Of a stretch of DNA of 64,000 nt, positions 44,321 to 54,099 are shown piece by piece. Each line of letters begins with the position of its first letter. Within the stretch, counting starts at the first letter, position 1. The DNA comes from Cladocopium goreaui (Eukaryota; Sar; Dinophyceae; Suessiales; Symbiodiniaceae). The notes under the pieces are model-generated. The model ran no database searches, was not told the origin of the DNA, and was given only the letters and a program-made list of their open reading frames with translations. The stretch spans positions 17,501 to 81,500 of the forward strand of contig CAMXCT020001626.1 in NCBI GenBank assembly GCA_947184155.2, given 5' to 3'. Both the position numbers and the translations under genes were made by a program.

Positions 44321-44376
44321 GACTCGGCATTTGGTGGTGGCATCTGGCTTGGTGGAGCGACTTGAAGGCCTCCTTG
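44321..44376 (+). CDS. IleRS exon (HLVVASGLVERLEGLL)
   Basis: Matches the editing-domain strand-helix YVVAxxLVExL. Acceptor CTGCAG|G, GT donor at 44377. Confidence 0.85.
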
Positions 44377-44620
44377 GTGCCACTCTCACAGCAAGGAGCA
44401 CAGGATTGTGTCAGTCCGACGTGGCGCTACAACCGCGTCATGACATAGTGACAGCACAGTCGTTTTGCTCTTCAAGGTAGAGAAGGAATGTGAAGGAGGC
44501 CTTGCTTTCTATTGGTTTAGTGCTTTTGATCTTTTGACGCGGTGAAAACGCTTTCCAATTCCAAGTCGATGTGGAATCTTGACACCAAACTTGTCTAAAT
44601 AGCTTGCCATCCCAACGCAG

Positions 44621-44683
44621 GTGCGCTTGAAGGAATCAAATACGAGCACCCAGTCAGTGGCATCGAGACACCCTTGGTGTGGA
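44621..44683 (+). CDS. IleRS exon (ALEGIKYEHPVSGIETPLV)
   Basis: Matches the family block G-x-L-x-G-x-x-Y-x-HP. GC donor at 44684 in phase 1 joins to the DYITTESGTGL exon. Confidence 0.85.
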
Positions 44684-44858
44684 GCCCATCCTACACCCCC
44701 GAATTGAACACCTCATTCTTCGGTGCCTTCAGGTTATTGGTGGTGCCTGTCTCAGGGGTTTGTTAGCAGCTGTGCATGTGGATTCCTTGGAGCCAGCCCA
44801 TATGGAAATGTCCACACCAAAGCTTATCCCAAAAACTCTCGTTTGCAAGAAACCATAG

Positions 44859-44893
44859 GAGACTACATCACAACCGAGTCTGGAACTGGACTG
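44859..44893 (+). CDS. IleRS microexon (DYITTESGTGL)
   Basis: Editing-domain signature TTESGTGL. GC donor at 44894 begins the 1,979-bp intron that holds the RNR fusion gene. Confidence 0.92.
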
Positions 44894-45031
44894 GCCTAAT
44901 GCTCAGTAGCGTTCGGTAAGCTCTGACCAATCAAGTGTGTTTGCCTGTTGCCCCCAACATTTGAGTCTGTGAACACATGTCAGATGTCATCAGCGTTTCG
45001 ACTGCTGCGGGTGCTTTAGCCGTTGATCCTG

Positions 45032-45053
45032 TGCTGCGTTTTGGCTTCAGCTT
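45032..45053 (+). other. Possible relict of the dinoflagellate spliced leader
   Basis: GCGTTTTGGCTTCAG upstream of the RNR ATG shares the TTTTGGCT core of the leader end CCATTTTGGCTCAAG. A relict would show reverse transcription of a trans-spliced mRNA and would make 45101 the start codon. The match is short and could be chance. Confidence 0.3.
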
Positions 45054-45100
45054 GCGTTCAACCGTGTGTGGGTTCCTGGATTTTCTTGCACCAAACCAAG

Positions 45101-46573
45101 ATGGCACAGCAAATGGTTGGAAAGGCTGCACCGGACATGGCCTTGGAGATTTCCAGGGCAGGTGAGAAGAGCCAGTCCAACCTTTTGTCGCTGCAGAAGC
45201 CAGGACAGGCAATGGTGTTGGACTTTTTTGCTCCTTGGTGCAAGGCTTGCCCAAAGGCTGCTCAGCATCTGGACCACTTGGCCGAGAGCTACTCTGAGCG
45301 CTGTCAGTTTGTCCTGATCTGTGTGGATGGAGACGTGGATGAAGCCGTGAGCTTTGCTGAGGAACATGGCATCACTCGGTGTGTTGTAGCGTCTGTGGTG
45401 GATGAAAATGCACCGGCAAACTACCACGTTTCTGGACTGCCACACCACACTCTCATTGCTCCAGATGGCACCATTGCTCGAAATTATGAGGTGAATCTGC
45501 CAGGGGACTTGGAAGAAGCTCTGGCAAAGGAGGCCTCCAACGACTCCTTAGCACCGGTGCCAAAGAAGAGCCCCATCTCTGACAAGTACAAAGAGTTGGA
45601 GAAGCAAGACCCTTTGTTGAAGGAAAACCCTCGTCGTTGGGTGATGTTCCCACTTCAGTATCCAGAAGTGTGGGAGATGTACAAGAAGCACGAGGCATCC
45701 TTCTGGACTGCTGAGGAGATTGACCTTGCACAGGACAACAAGAATTGGGTAAGCCTCAACGAGAGCGAGCAGCATTTCGTTAAACACGTCCTCGCTTTTT
45801 TTGCTGCGTCCGATGGGATTGTCCTGGAGAACTTGGCACAGCAGTTTTCCTCAGAAGTGCAGATTCCTGAGGCCCGGGCCTTCTACGGCTTCCAAATTGC
45901 CATGGAAAACATCCACTCTGAGACCTACTCGCTGCTGATTGAGCAATACATCAAGGACCCAAAGGAGAAGGACGACCTCTTCGATGCCATTCACACGATG
46001 CCAGCTGTCCGTGAGAAGGCTAGTTGGGCCATCCAATGGATGAACCGTGAAAGCAGCTTTGCTGAGCGTCTTGTGGCATTTGCGGCAGTGGAGGGGATCC
46101 TATTCAGCGGATCTTTCTGTGCAATTTTCTGGTTGAAGAAGCGAGGTTTGATGCCTGGTCTGACCTTTTCCAATGAGCTCATCTCTCGCGATGAAGGCCT
46201 CCATGCCGACTTCGCCTGCTTGCTGTACGGCATGCTCCAGAATAGGTTGCCAGAAGAGGTTGTCCATGACATCATCCGTGGTGCAGTTGAGGTGGAACGC
46301 AAGTTTATTTGTGGAGCTCTGTCTTGTGATTTGATCGGCATGAACAAAGACCTGATGACTCAGTACATTGAGTTTGTCGCTGATCGGCTGTTGACAGCCT
46401 TGGGCCACAGCAAGATCTTTGGCTCCGAGAATCCCTTTGACTGGATGGAGCTGATTTCCTTGCAGGGCAAGACCAACTTCTTTGAGAAGCGAGTTGGTGA
46501 GTACCAGAAAGCAGGGGTGATGGCTGGTACCTCAGAGCCTTTGACCGCTTTTGCGCTGGACGCAGATTTCTGA
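45101..46573 (+). CDS. Thioredoxin-like domain fused to class I ribonucleotide reductase small subunit (R2)
   Basis: Intronless complete ORF; from ATG 45101 (context CCAAGATGG) it encodes 490 aa. An in-frame ATG at 45023 would add 26 residues. The N-terminal part starts like TlpA/peroxiredoxin proteins ([11 protein letters not shown]) and has a thioredoxin-fold active site [10 protein letters not shown] (WCxxC) with a cis-Pro loop [13 protein letters not shown]. After a linker comes a full R2: FWTAEEIDL, the iron-binding and radical-Tyr block [24 protein letters not shown], the ligand pair in [10 protein letters not shown], and the C-terminal FALDADF tail that docks on R1. R2 houses the di-iron/tyrosyl radical used to make dNTPs, and thioredoxins reduce R1, so the fusion is biochemically sensible. 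The gene lies wholly inside an IleRS intron, same strand, without introns of its own, which suggests a retrocopied gene. All key R2 residues look present. Confidence 0.93.
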   Translation: MAQQMVGKAAPDMALEISRAGEKSQSNLLSLQKPGQAMVLDFFAPWCKACPKAAQHLDHLAESYSERCQFVLICVDGDVDEAVSFAEEHGITRCVVASVVDENAPANYHVSGLPHHTLIAPDGTIARNYEVNLPGDLEEALAKEASNDSLAPVPKKSPISDKYKELEKQDPLLKENPRRWVMFPLQYPEVWEMYKKHEASFWTAEEIDLAQDNKNWVSLNESEQHFVKHVLAFFAASDGIVLENLAQQFSSEVQIPEARAFYGFQIAMENIHSETYSLLIEQYIKDPKEKDDLFDAIHTMPAVREKASWAIQWMNRESSFAERLVAFAAVEGILFSGSFCAIFWLKKRGLMPGLTFSNELISRDEGLHADFACLLYGMLQNRLPEEVVHDIIRGAVEVERKFICGALSCDLIGMNKDLMTQYIEFVADRLLTALGHSKIFGSENPFDWMELISLQGKTNFFEKRVGEYQKAGVMAGTSEPLTAFALDADF

Positions 46574-46872
46574 GCGTCTGCAATGACAGACACGCGGGGT
46601 ATGGTGGGGTTCAATCGAAAAGATTGTACACTTAGCGTAGATATCATAAGGCTCAGCGACACAAGTCTTATGAGAGTTCCCCTGATCATCGGCTGCACTG
46701 TTGATGCCTGTGCATGAAGCAGACACGTAGTCGGTGCAAAATAGTTTTCTTTGCGCAGAATCGCTGATTTTTGCTTATTGATGTCAATTCATGTCCATGT
46801 CACATGATGCGTCACTTGCGGAAGGCAACTTGTTCTATTTGTGGACTGCCTTGCAGCATCTTCTTGATTTAG

Positions 46873-46902
46873 GTGCATACGGCACCTGGACACGGTCAAG
46901 AT
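46873..46902 (+). CDS. IleRS microexon (VHTAPGHGQD)
   Basis: A 30-nt exon with the editing-site motif VHTAPGHG, which must follow TESGTGL. Acceptor TTTAG|G, GT donor at 46903, phase 0 on both sides. Confidence 0.93.
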
Positions 46903-46980
46903 GTCGTCATCTCAGAGATAATGAGTCGGAGTTTTGGTCTCCTGAACAGATGAATACCCTGCATACATTCTGGGTGCAAG

Positions 46981-47013
46981 GACTACGTGGTCGGTCAGAA
47001 GTACGGTCTAGAG
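46981..47013 (+). CDS. IleRS microexon (DYVVGQKYGLE)
   Basis: Continues VHTAPGHGQD with the family block DYxxGQKYGL. Acceptor CAAG|G, GC donor at 47014. Confidence 0.9.
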
Positions 47014-47188
47014 GCTTGGGGCTCTTTTCTCAAGTTCCGATGGTTGCTTCAAACTCCCGTTAGCTTTGTGACCAGGAGAGAAACGTGCTGTTCTTTCTGC
47101 GTCCCTCCTTCCCTTGTCGTACCACCATGAAACTGGATCCTTCGGGCCGCTTGCGCTTGGCTTCGGATTCCTGTCGGATCTTGTGAAG

Positions 47189-47239
47189 GTTGCTGCGCCA
47201 GTGGATGACGCTGGAAACTTCACTTCTGAGGTTGGTCAG
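47189..47239 (+). CDS. IleRS exon (VAAPVDDAGNFTSEVGQ)
   Basis: Matches the block PVDDxGxFTxExG. The apparent donor is GA at 47240, the only GA-AG intron found in the gene. Confidence 0.88.
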
Positions 47240-47366
47240 GATCTAAGAAAAGGCCCTGCGATGGGAGAAACACGGAGAACCACTAAAGCCACAAAAAGTC
47301 ACAAAAGCTGCAATTATTGAACTTGGCCCAGCTCCAAGTGGATTCATACCCGGCTAAGGTTTGGAG

Positions 47367-47393
47367 AGCTTGGTCGGTGCAAACGTCCTCAAG
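47367..47393 (+). CDS. IleRS microexon (SLVGANVLK)
   Basis: A 27-nt phase-0 exon. Its GC donor at 47394 joins directly to DANSKV, giving the family pattern NVLKDANxxV. Confidence 0.75.
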
Positions 47394-47581
47394 GCCATGA
47401 GCACTTGATGCACTTGATGCTGTAAGTTGTATGAGTCAGCGATTCTATGTGGCTCCCAGATTCCATTGCGTGATAGTTTCAATCGACTTGCAACTGCTAT
47501 GACGTCCTTGGTTTTTTTTGTCGCAGTTGATATATTCGCAGTTTAGGGGACCACAATTTGACAGAGAAACTGTGGCCTCAG

Positions 47582-47643
47582 GATGCGAACTCCAAAGTGA
47601 CAGAGATGCTTGAGGAGAAAGAGTTGCTTTTGCTTCGAAAGCC
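47582..47643 (+). CDS. IleRS exon (VTEMLEEKELLLLRK)
   Basis: Matches the helix AVIExLEExGALL. Acceptor CTCAG|G, GT donor at 47644, phase 2 out. Confidence 0.85.
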
Positions 47644-47838
47644 GTGCCGATCTGAGATTGCGCATGGAATAGCCTGGCATAGCAAGCGTAGGAAAAATAT
47701 GGAAAAATCAGAGCATGGCGGAGTGATGCCGAGCATGAATTTTACTATGTACACTAAGCTTTTAGCGATGAATTCCAGCAAGGGAGAGAATCTGGAATCG
47801 GATGCATGAGCTGGTACCCAATTCCAACTGTCCCCGAG

Positions 47839-47907
47839 GTATTCCCACAAGTACCCATACGATTGGAGAAGCAAACAGCCTGTCATTACTCGAGCGACTC
47901 CACAGTG
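47839..47907 (+). CDS. IleRS exon ([20 protein letters not shown])
   Basis: Near-perfect family block [22 protein letters not shown]. Acceptor CGAG|G; GT donor at 47908 splits the Trp codon. Confidence 0.93.
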
Positions 47908-48036
47908 GTTTTGAACTCAGTTTGGTCCATTTCGTGATGAGGGTATGGATCAATACCTATTAATACCATTTTTAGTGGGATGAACATCCATTCCCATGAA
48001 TCATCATGTGCGGCGATGAGGAAATATGGCTCTAAG

Positions 48037-48093
48037 GTTCGCAAGCATCGATGGACTTCGTTCCAAGGTGCTGAAAGCGATGGATGAAGTCCA
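48037..48093 (+). CDS. IleRS exon (FASIDGLRSKVLKAMDEV)
   Basis: Continues QW|FAS as in the family block QWFASVDGFR..AL.AI..V. Acceptor TAAG|G, GC donor at 48094. Confidence 0.88.
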
Positions 48094-48193
48094 GCTCAAG
48101 ACTTAAACTCCCAACTGAAATTGCGTTAGTTGTGAGTTGGAAAACTTGAGTCTCGCTGCTGAGCTATGAACGTAGTTGGCATTGTGCCACTAG

Positions 48194-48240
48194 GTTCATT
48201 CCGGAGAACTTTTCCAATCGCATGCGACCCATGGTCGTTG
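48194..48240 (+). CDS. IleRS exon (FIPENFSNRMRPMV)
   Basis: Matches W-I-P-x-x-x-x-NR-x-x-x-MV. Acceptor CTAG|G joins in phase. The donor is uncertain (48234, 48241 or nearby), so the link to the next exon is not exact. Confidence 0.72.
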
Positions 48241-48346
48241 GCAGAAGCGTTTGGACCTTGGAAAGATAAAAGTCGTGTCACTGCATCATGTGATTTTCGT
48301 GCCCTGTTCGCACATCAAAGAGAGATCAGATAGACTTTCCCCTGAG

Positions 48347-48381
48347 GATTGGTGTATTTCTCGGCAGAGATCTTGGGGTGT
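48347..48381 (+). CDS. IleRS exon (DWCISRQRSWG)
   Basis: Diagnostic IleRS motif DWCISRQRxWGVPIPVF, first half. GT donor at 48382 is followed by the intron that holds the TIR element. The exon could start further upstream (around 48320), because that frame is open. Confidence 0.9.
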
Positions 48382-48560
48382 GTGGGGTGACCTAATGTGC
48401 AAAACTTTGGGTCTTGCGCAGATGTGCAGACAGTGCTCCATGACACTGACAACCCTGGCGGGTTGACTTGGAGCGCTACTCTGGGCTAGTTTAACATCTG
48501 TTATCATTTGTTCTGCATCATCTGCATTTTTCGATGAGTCAAACTCCTGCATATATATAT

Positions 48561-48866
48561 AAGTTAGGGTAGGCCTTGCCCATCTTCCTATCATCACATA
48601 ACCCTGCACCAGCCCCTACACTTTCACCATCATTTCATAACAATCTCATAAAAACCATCATTCAAAAACATCATTCAACCAAGATTTCAAAACAACATCT
48701 CAAAACCATCATTCCAAAACATCATCTAAGCCAGATTTCATAACAATCTTAGAAAACCATCATTCAACAAAAAATCACAACCATCTCAACAATAACCATA
48801 ACACAAATCATTTTGAAGATGTAAGCCAACATAGTAATCTTCAAAAGGATTTTCAACAAGTAATCT
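48561..48866 (+). repeat. Left terminal inverted repeat
   Basis: Matches the reverse complement of 56258-56580 from AGTTAGGGTAGGCCTTGCCC to the AATCTTCAAAAGGATT block. Inside it, CATCATTCCAAAACATCAT-like words repeat in tandem. Confidence 0.88.
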
Positions 48867-49335
48867 AGATAACCAAAAATTCATCATCAACCAAATACGG
48901 GCAAGGCCCCCCTCATAGAAATTACAAAAAACATTTACATAATACTTTATGAAGATTTCTTTTAATATATTCTTTCCCTGAAAAGGTGGATTTTCCAAGA
49001 AATTTTCATTAAGTATTATGTAAAATGTTTCTTTAAAAGTGTTTTACAAAAAAAATATATATCATGTTCAGACATTGTGAAAAAGTAATTGAAAAACTGG
49101 TTTCAAAAGTTCCTACCAAAGTTCAGGTATAAACAAGTTTGGTTAAATGCCCTTGAAAAAAAAATACTAGCACCCCCTTATACACGAACATGTTAATGTC
49201 AAGTGTATTTGTTTAAAAGCAAATCGTATCTTATTCATTATGAGAAATGAACTCCATGAGAAATAGACACAAGAAATTTCAATAGCAATTTTTGGAAAAA
49301 TAATTCTGGAAATGATATTAATTTTGTTTCAATCA

Positions 49336-49862
49336 TTATCTACAACTACAATTACACCTGTCGCAATATGGTATTATATTTTCCAATGTATGGGTATATT
49401 CATTATTAACCCTTTGGGCTGTTAGGTTTGTTGTTATTATATTTCCCCCTTTTATGATTGTATGAAATCCACATCCACAATAATTACATCGGTTAGTTAT
49501 ATTATCAAAAAACCATTCAACATTTACATAGCCTTCTTTTGGTATTTTTCTTTTTGCTTTTCTATCCTGTTGCTTGTAATTTTCAATTTTTCTTTCATAT
49601 TTACTTTTCATGCATTTATAGTTGAAATCATCATTTACATCATCACTATATTTATAAAATTTTACCTTGTTTAAATCCCTTGCTCTTGTAATTGCAGTCC
49701 ATAACCACTCTCTGTATTTTTTAATGTCATAGTGGTTATAATCAAAAATTGTTATGTCTCCATCTATACTACTACCTTGGGCTGAATGGCAGGTAGTGCA
49801 ATGGGCGAATATGAAATTATCCCTTACCTTTTGAATTTTTAAGGATTGTAGTATATTGGTTT
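49336..49862 (-). pseudogene. SF1 helicase C-terminal part fused to HNH-like Cys domain
   Basis: Reading on the minus strand from 49862: KVRDNFIFAHCTTCHSAQGS (UvrD_C_2-type motif V region), WLWTAITRARDLNKVKFY (motif VI with the Arg finger), a basic linker, then CNYCGCGF and HTLENIIPYCDRCNCSC, two Cys pairs arranged like an HNH/endonuclease VII-type zinc domain, ending at a stop. This resembles C-terminal halves of Pif1/RecD-like helicases of virus-like elements. The N-terminal rest is displaced by an insertion; a further segment is at 53028-53343. The element is probably non-autonomous. Confidence 0.7.
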
Positions 49863-50086
49863 TTACGAAAGCCAGCTAGCTGGCTAGTTGCTGTTTGCGA
49901 ACGAAGTGAGAATAGGGGGTGTGGGGGGGGGCGGTTGCCGAAAGGGAACGAAATCTCGCCGTGCCCCTGTGTTGAGCGCCAGAAAACGGAGCATTTTGCT
50001 GGATTAAGTACCACTAGGCAATTTGCTGACGGTGGGGTATCGATTCCCCCTAGGTCCGCCTTTTTGGTGGCCGGAAAGACCATGAG

Positions 50087-51580
50087 GATGTATTGGAAAA
50101 TACAATGAAACTGCAGGAGAACATGATAACGATCAGAGGAAATCGTACAAAATCCCCTGGAAAACGGACGAAAACGGAGCGAATGCGAGGAACAAACCAT
50201 GGAAAATCCCTTGGAAAATGGAGGAAACCGGAGCGAATGCTAGGCGCAAACCATGACGATGCAGTAAACATGCTGGAAAAATACAGTGAAAGTGCAGGAA
50301 AATGTGATAACAACGAGAGGAAATGGTGCAAAAAGGATCGGAAAATGAAGGAGTCAGGTAAAACTCTTGGATTAATATTAATATTGAAAAGGTATGAAAA
50401 TGCAGGAAACCAGAGGAAATGGTGCAAAAACCTATGGAGGAAAGAGGTGAAAATGATAGGAAACATGTAGTAAAAAATGCTGGACAAAACATATTGAAAA
50501 CCCACGAAGAGGATGTATTGGAAAATACAATAAAACTTGAGGAAAACATGATAACGATCAGAGGAAAATGCTAGGAACAAACCATGCAAAATCTGTTGGA
50601 ACATGGAGGAAACCGGAGTGACTGCTAGGAACAAACTATGACGATGCAGTAAACATGTTGGAAAAAGACAGTGAAAGTGCAGGAAAATGCGATAACAACC
50701 AGAGGAAATGGTGCAAAAACGATCGGAAAATGAAGGAGACGGGTAAAACTCTTGGAAAAATACATTGAAAATGCAGCAAACCAGAGGAAATGGTGCAAAA
50801 AGGAGACGGGTAAAAATCTTGGAAAAATAGATTAAAAATGCATGAATAGACTGAAAACCCACGAAGAGGATATAGATGATATAGAAACTGCAGGAAAACA
50901 TGATAACAATCAGAGGAAATCGTGCAAAATCCACTGGAAAATGCTGGAAAGATACAGTGAAGGAAAATGTGATAACAACCTGGCAGGAAAATGTGATAAC
51001 AACCAGAATAAAGGGTGCAAAATCTGTTGGAACATGGAGGAAACCCGGAGCGACTGCTAGGAACAAACTATGACGATGCAGTAAACATGCTGGAAAAATA
51101 CAGTGAAAGTGCAGGAAAATGCGATAACAACCAGAGGAAATGGTGCAAAAACGATCGGAAACTGAAGGAGACGGGTAAAACTCTTGGAAAAATATATTGA
51201 AAATGCATGAAATGCAGGAAACGAGAGGAAATGGTACAAAAAGCCATAGAGGAAAGCGGTGAAAATGGTAGGAAGCATGTAATAAAAAAAGCGGGACAAA
51301 ACACAGTGAAAACCTACAAAAGAGAAGAAAGTAACCACAGGAAACGGTAGAAAAAACAGTGGAAACTGGAAGAAAAGTTGTGACAATATTAGGAAAACGG
51401 GGTACAAGCTAGGAAATGCTTGTAACAACTAGAGGAAACGATGTAGAAAACAGTACAACATGGAGGACACGCGTGAACATGCTAGGAGGCATGTAACATG
51501 TTAGAAAAATACAGTGAAAACCTAGGAAAATGTTATATCTAAAAATGCTTTAAACATATAGTGAAAACCAAGACAATGTT
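50087..51580. repeat. Purine-rich tandem repeat, about three units of 370-430 bp
   Basis: Units share GAGGATGTATTGGAAAATACA, GACGATGCAGTAAACATG, GAAAGTGCAGGAAAATG and GAGGAAATGGTGCAAAAA in the same order and decay to the right. Confidence 0.85.
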
Positions 51581-52995
51581 AACGAGCGGAAACGTTGAGC
51601 AGGAAATCCGATTTGGTTTCTGTAGATAATGTTAGATGATGAGCAATGTAGTTTGGTGATAGGAAATAGTGGCTGACTCGCGTACAAGACATTGCCATGA
51701 AACCTTGGAGCAAGATGCGGATGGTATAGGAAAAAAGATGTATGAGTTGTAAGATTTTAGGAGTTGCATGGGAAAATTGGTTTCATGGTAATCTGTGTGA
51801 AGTTAGAAAAGTGTGATTTCGTTCACAGAGTAAGAAAAATAAATACAATCTGCAGATTAGAGTATTTATAATGCTTAAAACTGTTTGACGTTTTTTGGTG
51901 CCTCCCTGATTCTGGTAGTTTTGTGATAAGAACTACAAAAACGATCTACTGGTAAACGGAAGGAATAGTCTTTCCGGTTTAGAACTGAGTCGACTGTCAA
52001 GTGATGCATAGGCTCCAGGCCTCTGGTTATTGTCACAAAGCATTGGAATGAAGATTGCGCCCAGGAGCCACCTAGGTTAGGAGACAAATGCTGTAATATC
52101 ATTGTAAGAGGCCGTACTGAGAAGGCTGAAACGGAACTAAAAGTGAATCTTGTACTAAAACATCGAGAAAGAATTTGAATCTTCTAATGGCAATGACGGG
52201 AATGATATGCATCTGTACGTCCGTGATAGTATGTGTGCCTTTTAAAAGGGATGTTTGGCGAGTGGGATAGCTGAGAAGATTTTCCGGGATGCCAAACAAT
52301 TATCTCTATCGATGTCAGAGATGATGCTATTCCGCGACATTTCCTGTAAAATACCTATTTTCCAGACCCTTGGGGGGTGGGGGGGGGTACCCAGGTCTGT
52401 AAATGGCCTAAATATATATACTTTTGATTTGGACTGCATGTTCGCCACTGTTCTATATTTCCCGTGGGTTTTGCATTGTTTTCCTCGATTTTCATTCGTT
52501 CTTATACCCTTTCTTACGTATGTTATAATATTGTCTTGGGTTTGCACTGCCCATTTTGCGAGTAGAGCTATATTTGATTTCTCACCGTACGGCCAAAATG
52601 TTGCGGAACTTCGCGGAGAAGCATGGACCACGATTCTGGGGAGAAAACAATTTAGACTTTGAGAGGTCACATGACCACTGTTCACACAAAAAAACGGGTA
52701 TTATTTATCTACAATAGGTGGGAGCAAACTTGCGCTGTTTTAAGATAAATGAGCAACCAAAGGCGGATTTACGGAACTTGAGATAGAACTTTTCACAATG
52801 CCGCAGTACATTGTAGGAAACATATTTGGATATAGAAGTTACAAAATCGTGGAGTTTACCCTAAAAAGGTCCATTTAATGATTGGAAAATTATGACCCGA
52901 TAGCAATTGTTGATGTTGGGGCGCTTCATGTTTGAGCCATGCCATATGGATGAGGTGGAGTTTCACGCGCCCTCGCGCGAGTCAAAAAGCAAGCG
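51581..52995. other. Unassigned part of secondary insertion
   Basis: No protein motifs. A G-run lies at 52370-52390. Confidence 0.4.
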
Positions 52996-53027
52996 CTGGC
53001 TTTCGTTCCACCCCTTCTCAGGTAGTG

Positions 53028-53343
53028 TTTTTCATTGTCATCACTCCATCCTTTCCAATATAAACTATTTTGTATTTAAAATTTACATTGAATACTGACG
53101 TTTGAGTTTTAGTATATTCTCTACATATCAAGAATTCACCTACTTCATATTCATCTTTTCTATTTTCCAATTTCCTAATTTCACTTGCTACATTCTTACA
53201 AGTATCATTTAAATAGGCAATATTATGCTTTGAACCACTTTTACTAGTAGTATATCTGAAATATTTTTTAATGATTTCCTTGAAAGGAAGTTTATTTACA
53301 AAAATATCAGTTTTTACATTGCTTAATTTGTCCTTATCCTCAA
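53028..53343 (-). pseudogene. SF1 helicase middle part, separated by insertion
   Basis: Minus-strand open segment with SGSKHNIAYLNDTCKN, IRKLENRKDEYEVGEFLICR and FNVNFKYKIV, the SH3-like/2B region that precedes motif V in such helicases. It stops abruptly at 53028, and the sequence that should follow resumes at 49862. The Walker A half is not present in the window. Confidence 0.62.
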
Positions 53344-53349
53344 GGAAAC

Positions 53350-53822
53350 ATGGACTCAGGCTTTTCTATCGTGGAAAAAAGAGTGGATTCTTACGAGGCC
53401 TCCCACACCACAGTCAAAGAGTTTTTACAAAAATTGAAAGGCGCAGCTTTTTTGGTCGAAGTAACAACAGCAGACGGGGGAGGCGTGGTCAACAAGTCTG
53501 ACCAGATGCAGAGGTCAAACGCGGGCAAGATGAAGGCACCATGTTAATGTTCAATGGACAGGAGGCAAGTAAGCCTCCCATCAATGCTGACAAGCCAACT
53601 CCTGCACAGCTGTTCCACTTCAACCAGAAACTCATCATGGAACTTCCCGTTGGACTGGAAAGGAAGAAACGCGAAGAGGCCGAACAGCCTGCCGAAGCTG
53701 AGACACGTCGTGCCGAAGCTGAGACACGTCGTGCCGAAGCTGAGACAGGCAAACGCAAAGCGGCCGAGGAACGCGCGCAAGCAGCAGAGAGCGAGTTGAA
53801 GAAGCTTAAAGCTGCGAAGTGA
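53350..53822 (+). CDS. Unknown protein with coiled-coil tail, probably frameshifted
   Basis: Two frames abut: 53350-53547 (65 codons, SYEASHTTVKEFLQKLKG) and 53502-53822 (LFHFNQKLIMELPVGLERKK, then a triplicated AETRRAE unit and KKLKAAK). Codon texture and overlap suggest one small gene of about 160 aa broken by an indel at about 53500. The C-terminus is a highly charged Ala/Glu/Arg coiled coil. No family recognised. It sits back-to-back with the helicase fragment inside the TIR element. Confidence 0.4.
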
Positions 53823-54099
53823 GGGAGCCAAAGCAATGCAACTGCCAAAAAGCGCAGCGCCACCTGGATTTTGAAGCTACCTAACCGTGCCCATCTTTTC
53901 TACGTGATGTAGTTCTGGTTTACGTTCTTGGTTTGATGTTGTTTGATTTATTCACCCCGCTTCGCGTGGGGTGGCCGCCCACACCGCAGGTTTATTTCGG
54001 TCCGTGAGAGGGGCTAAGGGTGGTGTGGAATATGAGGAGCAGAGCAGCACAGGAGAATTGACATACATAACTGCTGGGTTCGTGAATATTTTTTTAAGT

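Larger units (their letters stand above)
49863..53027. mobile_element. Secondary insertion inside the helicase
   Basis: About 3.2 kb separates the two helicase parts. The left end begins ACGAAAGCCAGC and near the right end is GCTGGCTTTCGT (about 52996-53007), an inverted repeat. GTTTTT occurs at both outer edges. It contains purine-rich repeats (50.09-51.58 kb) and otherwise no recognisable gene. Confidence 0.55.

Noticed and set aside
45047..45448. Minus-strand ORFs opposite the RNR gene
   Set aside because: Shadows of the plus-strand coding sequence; no independent motifs.
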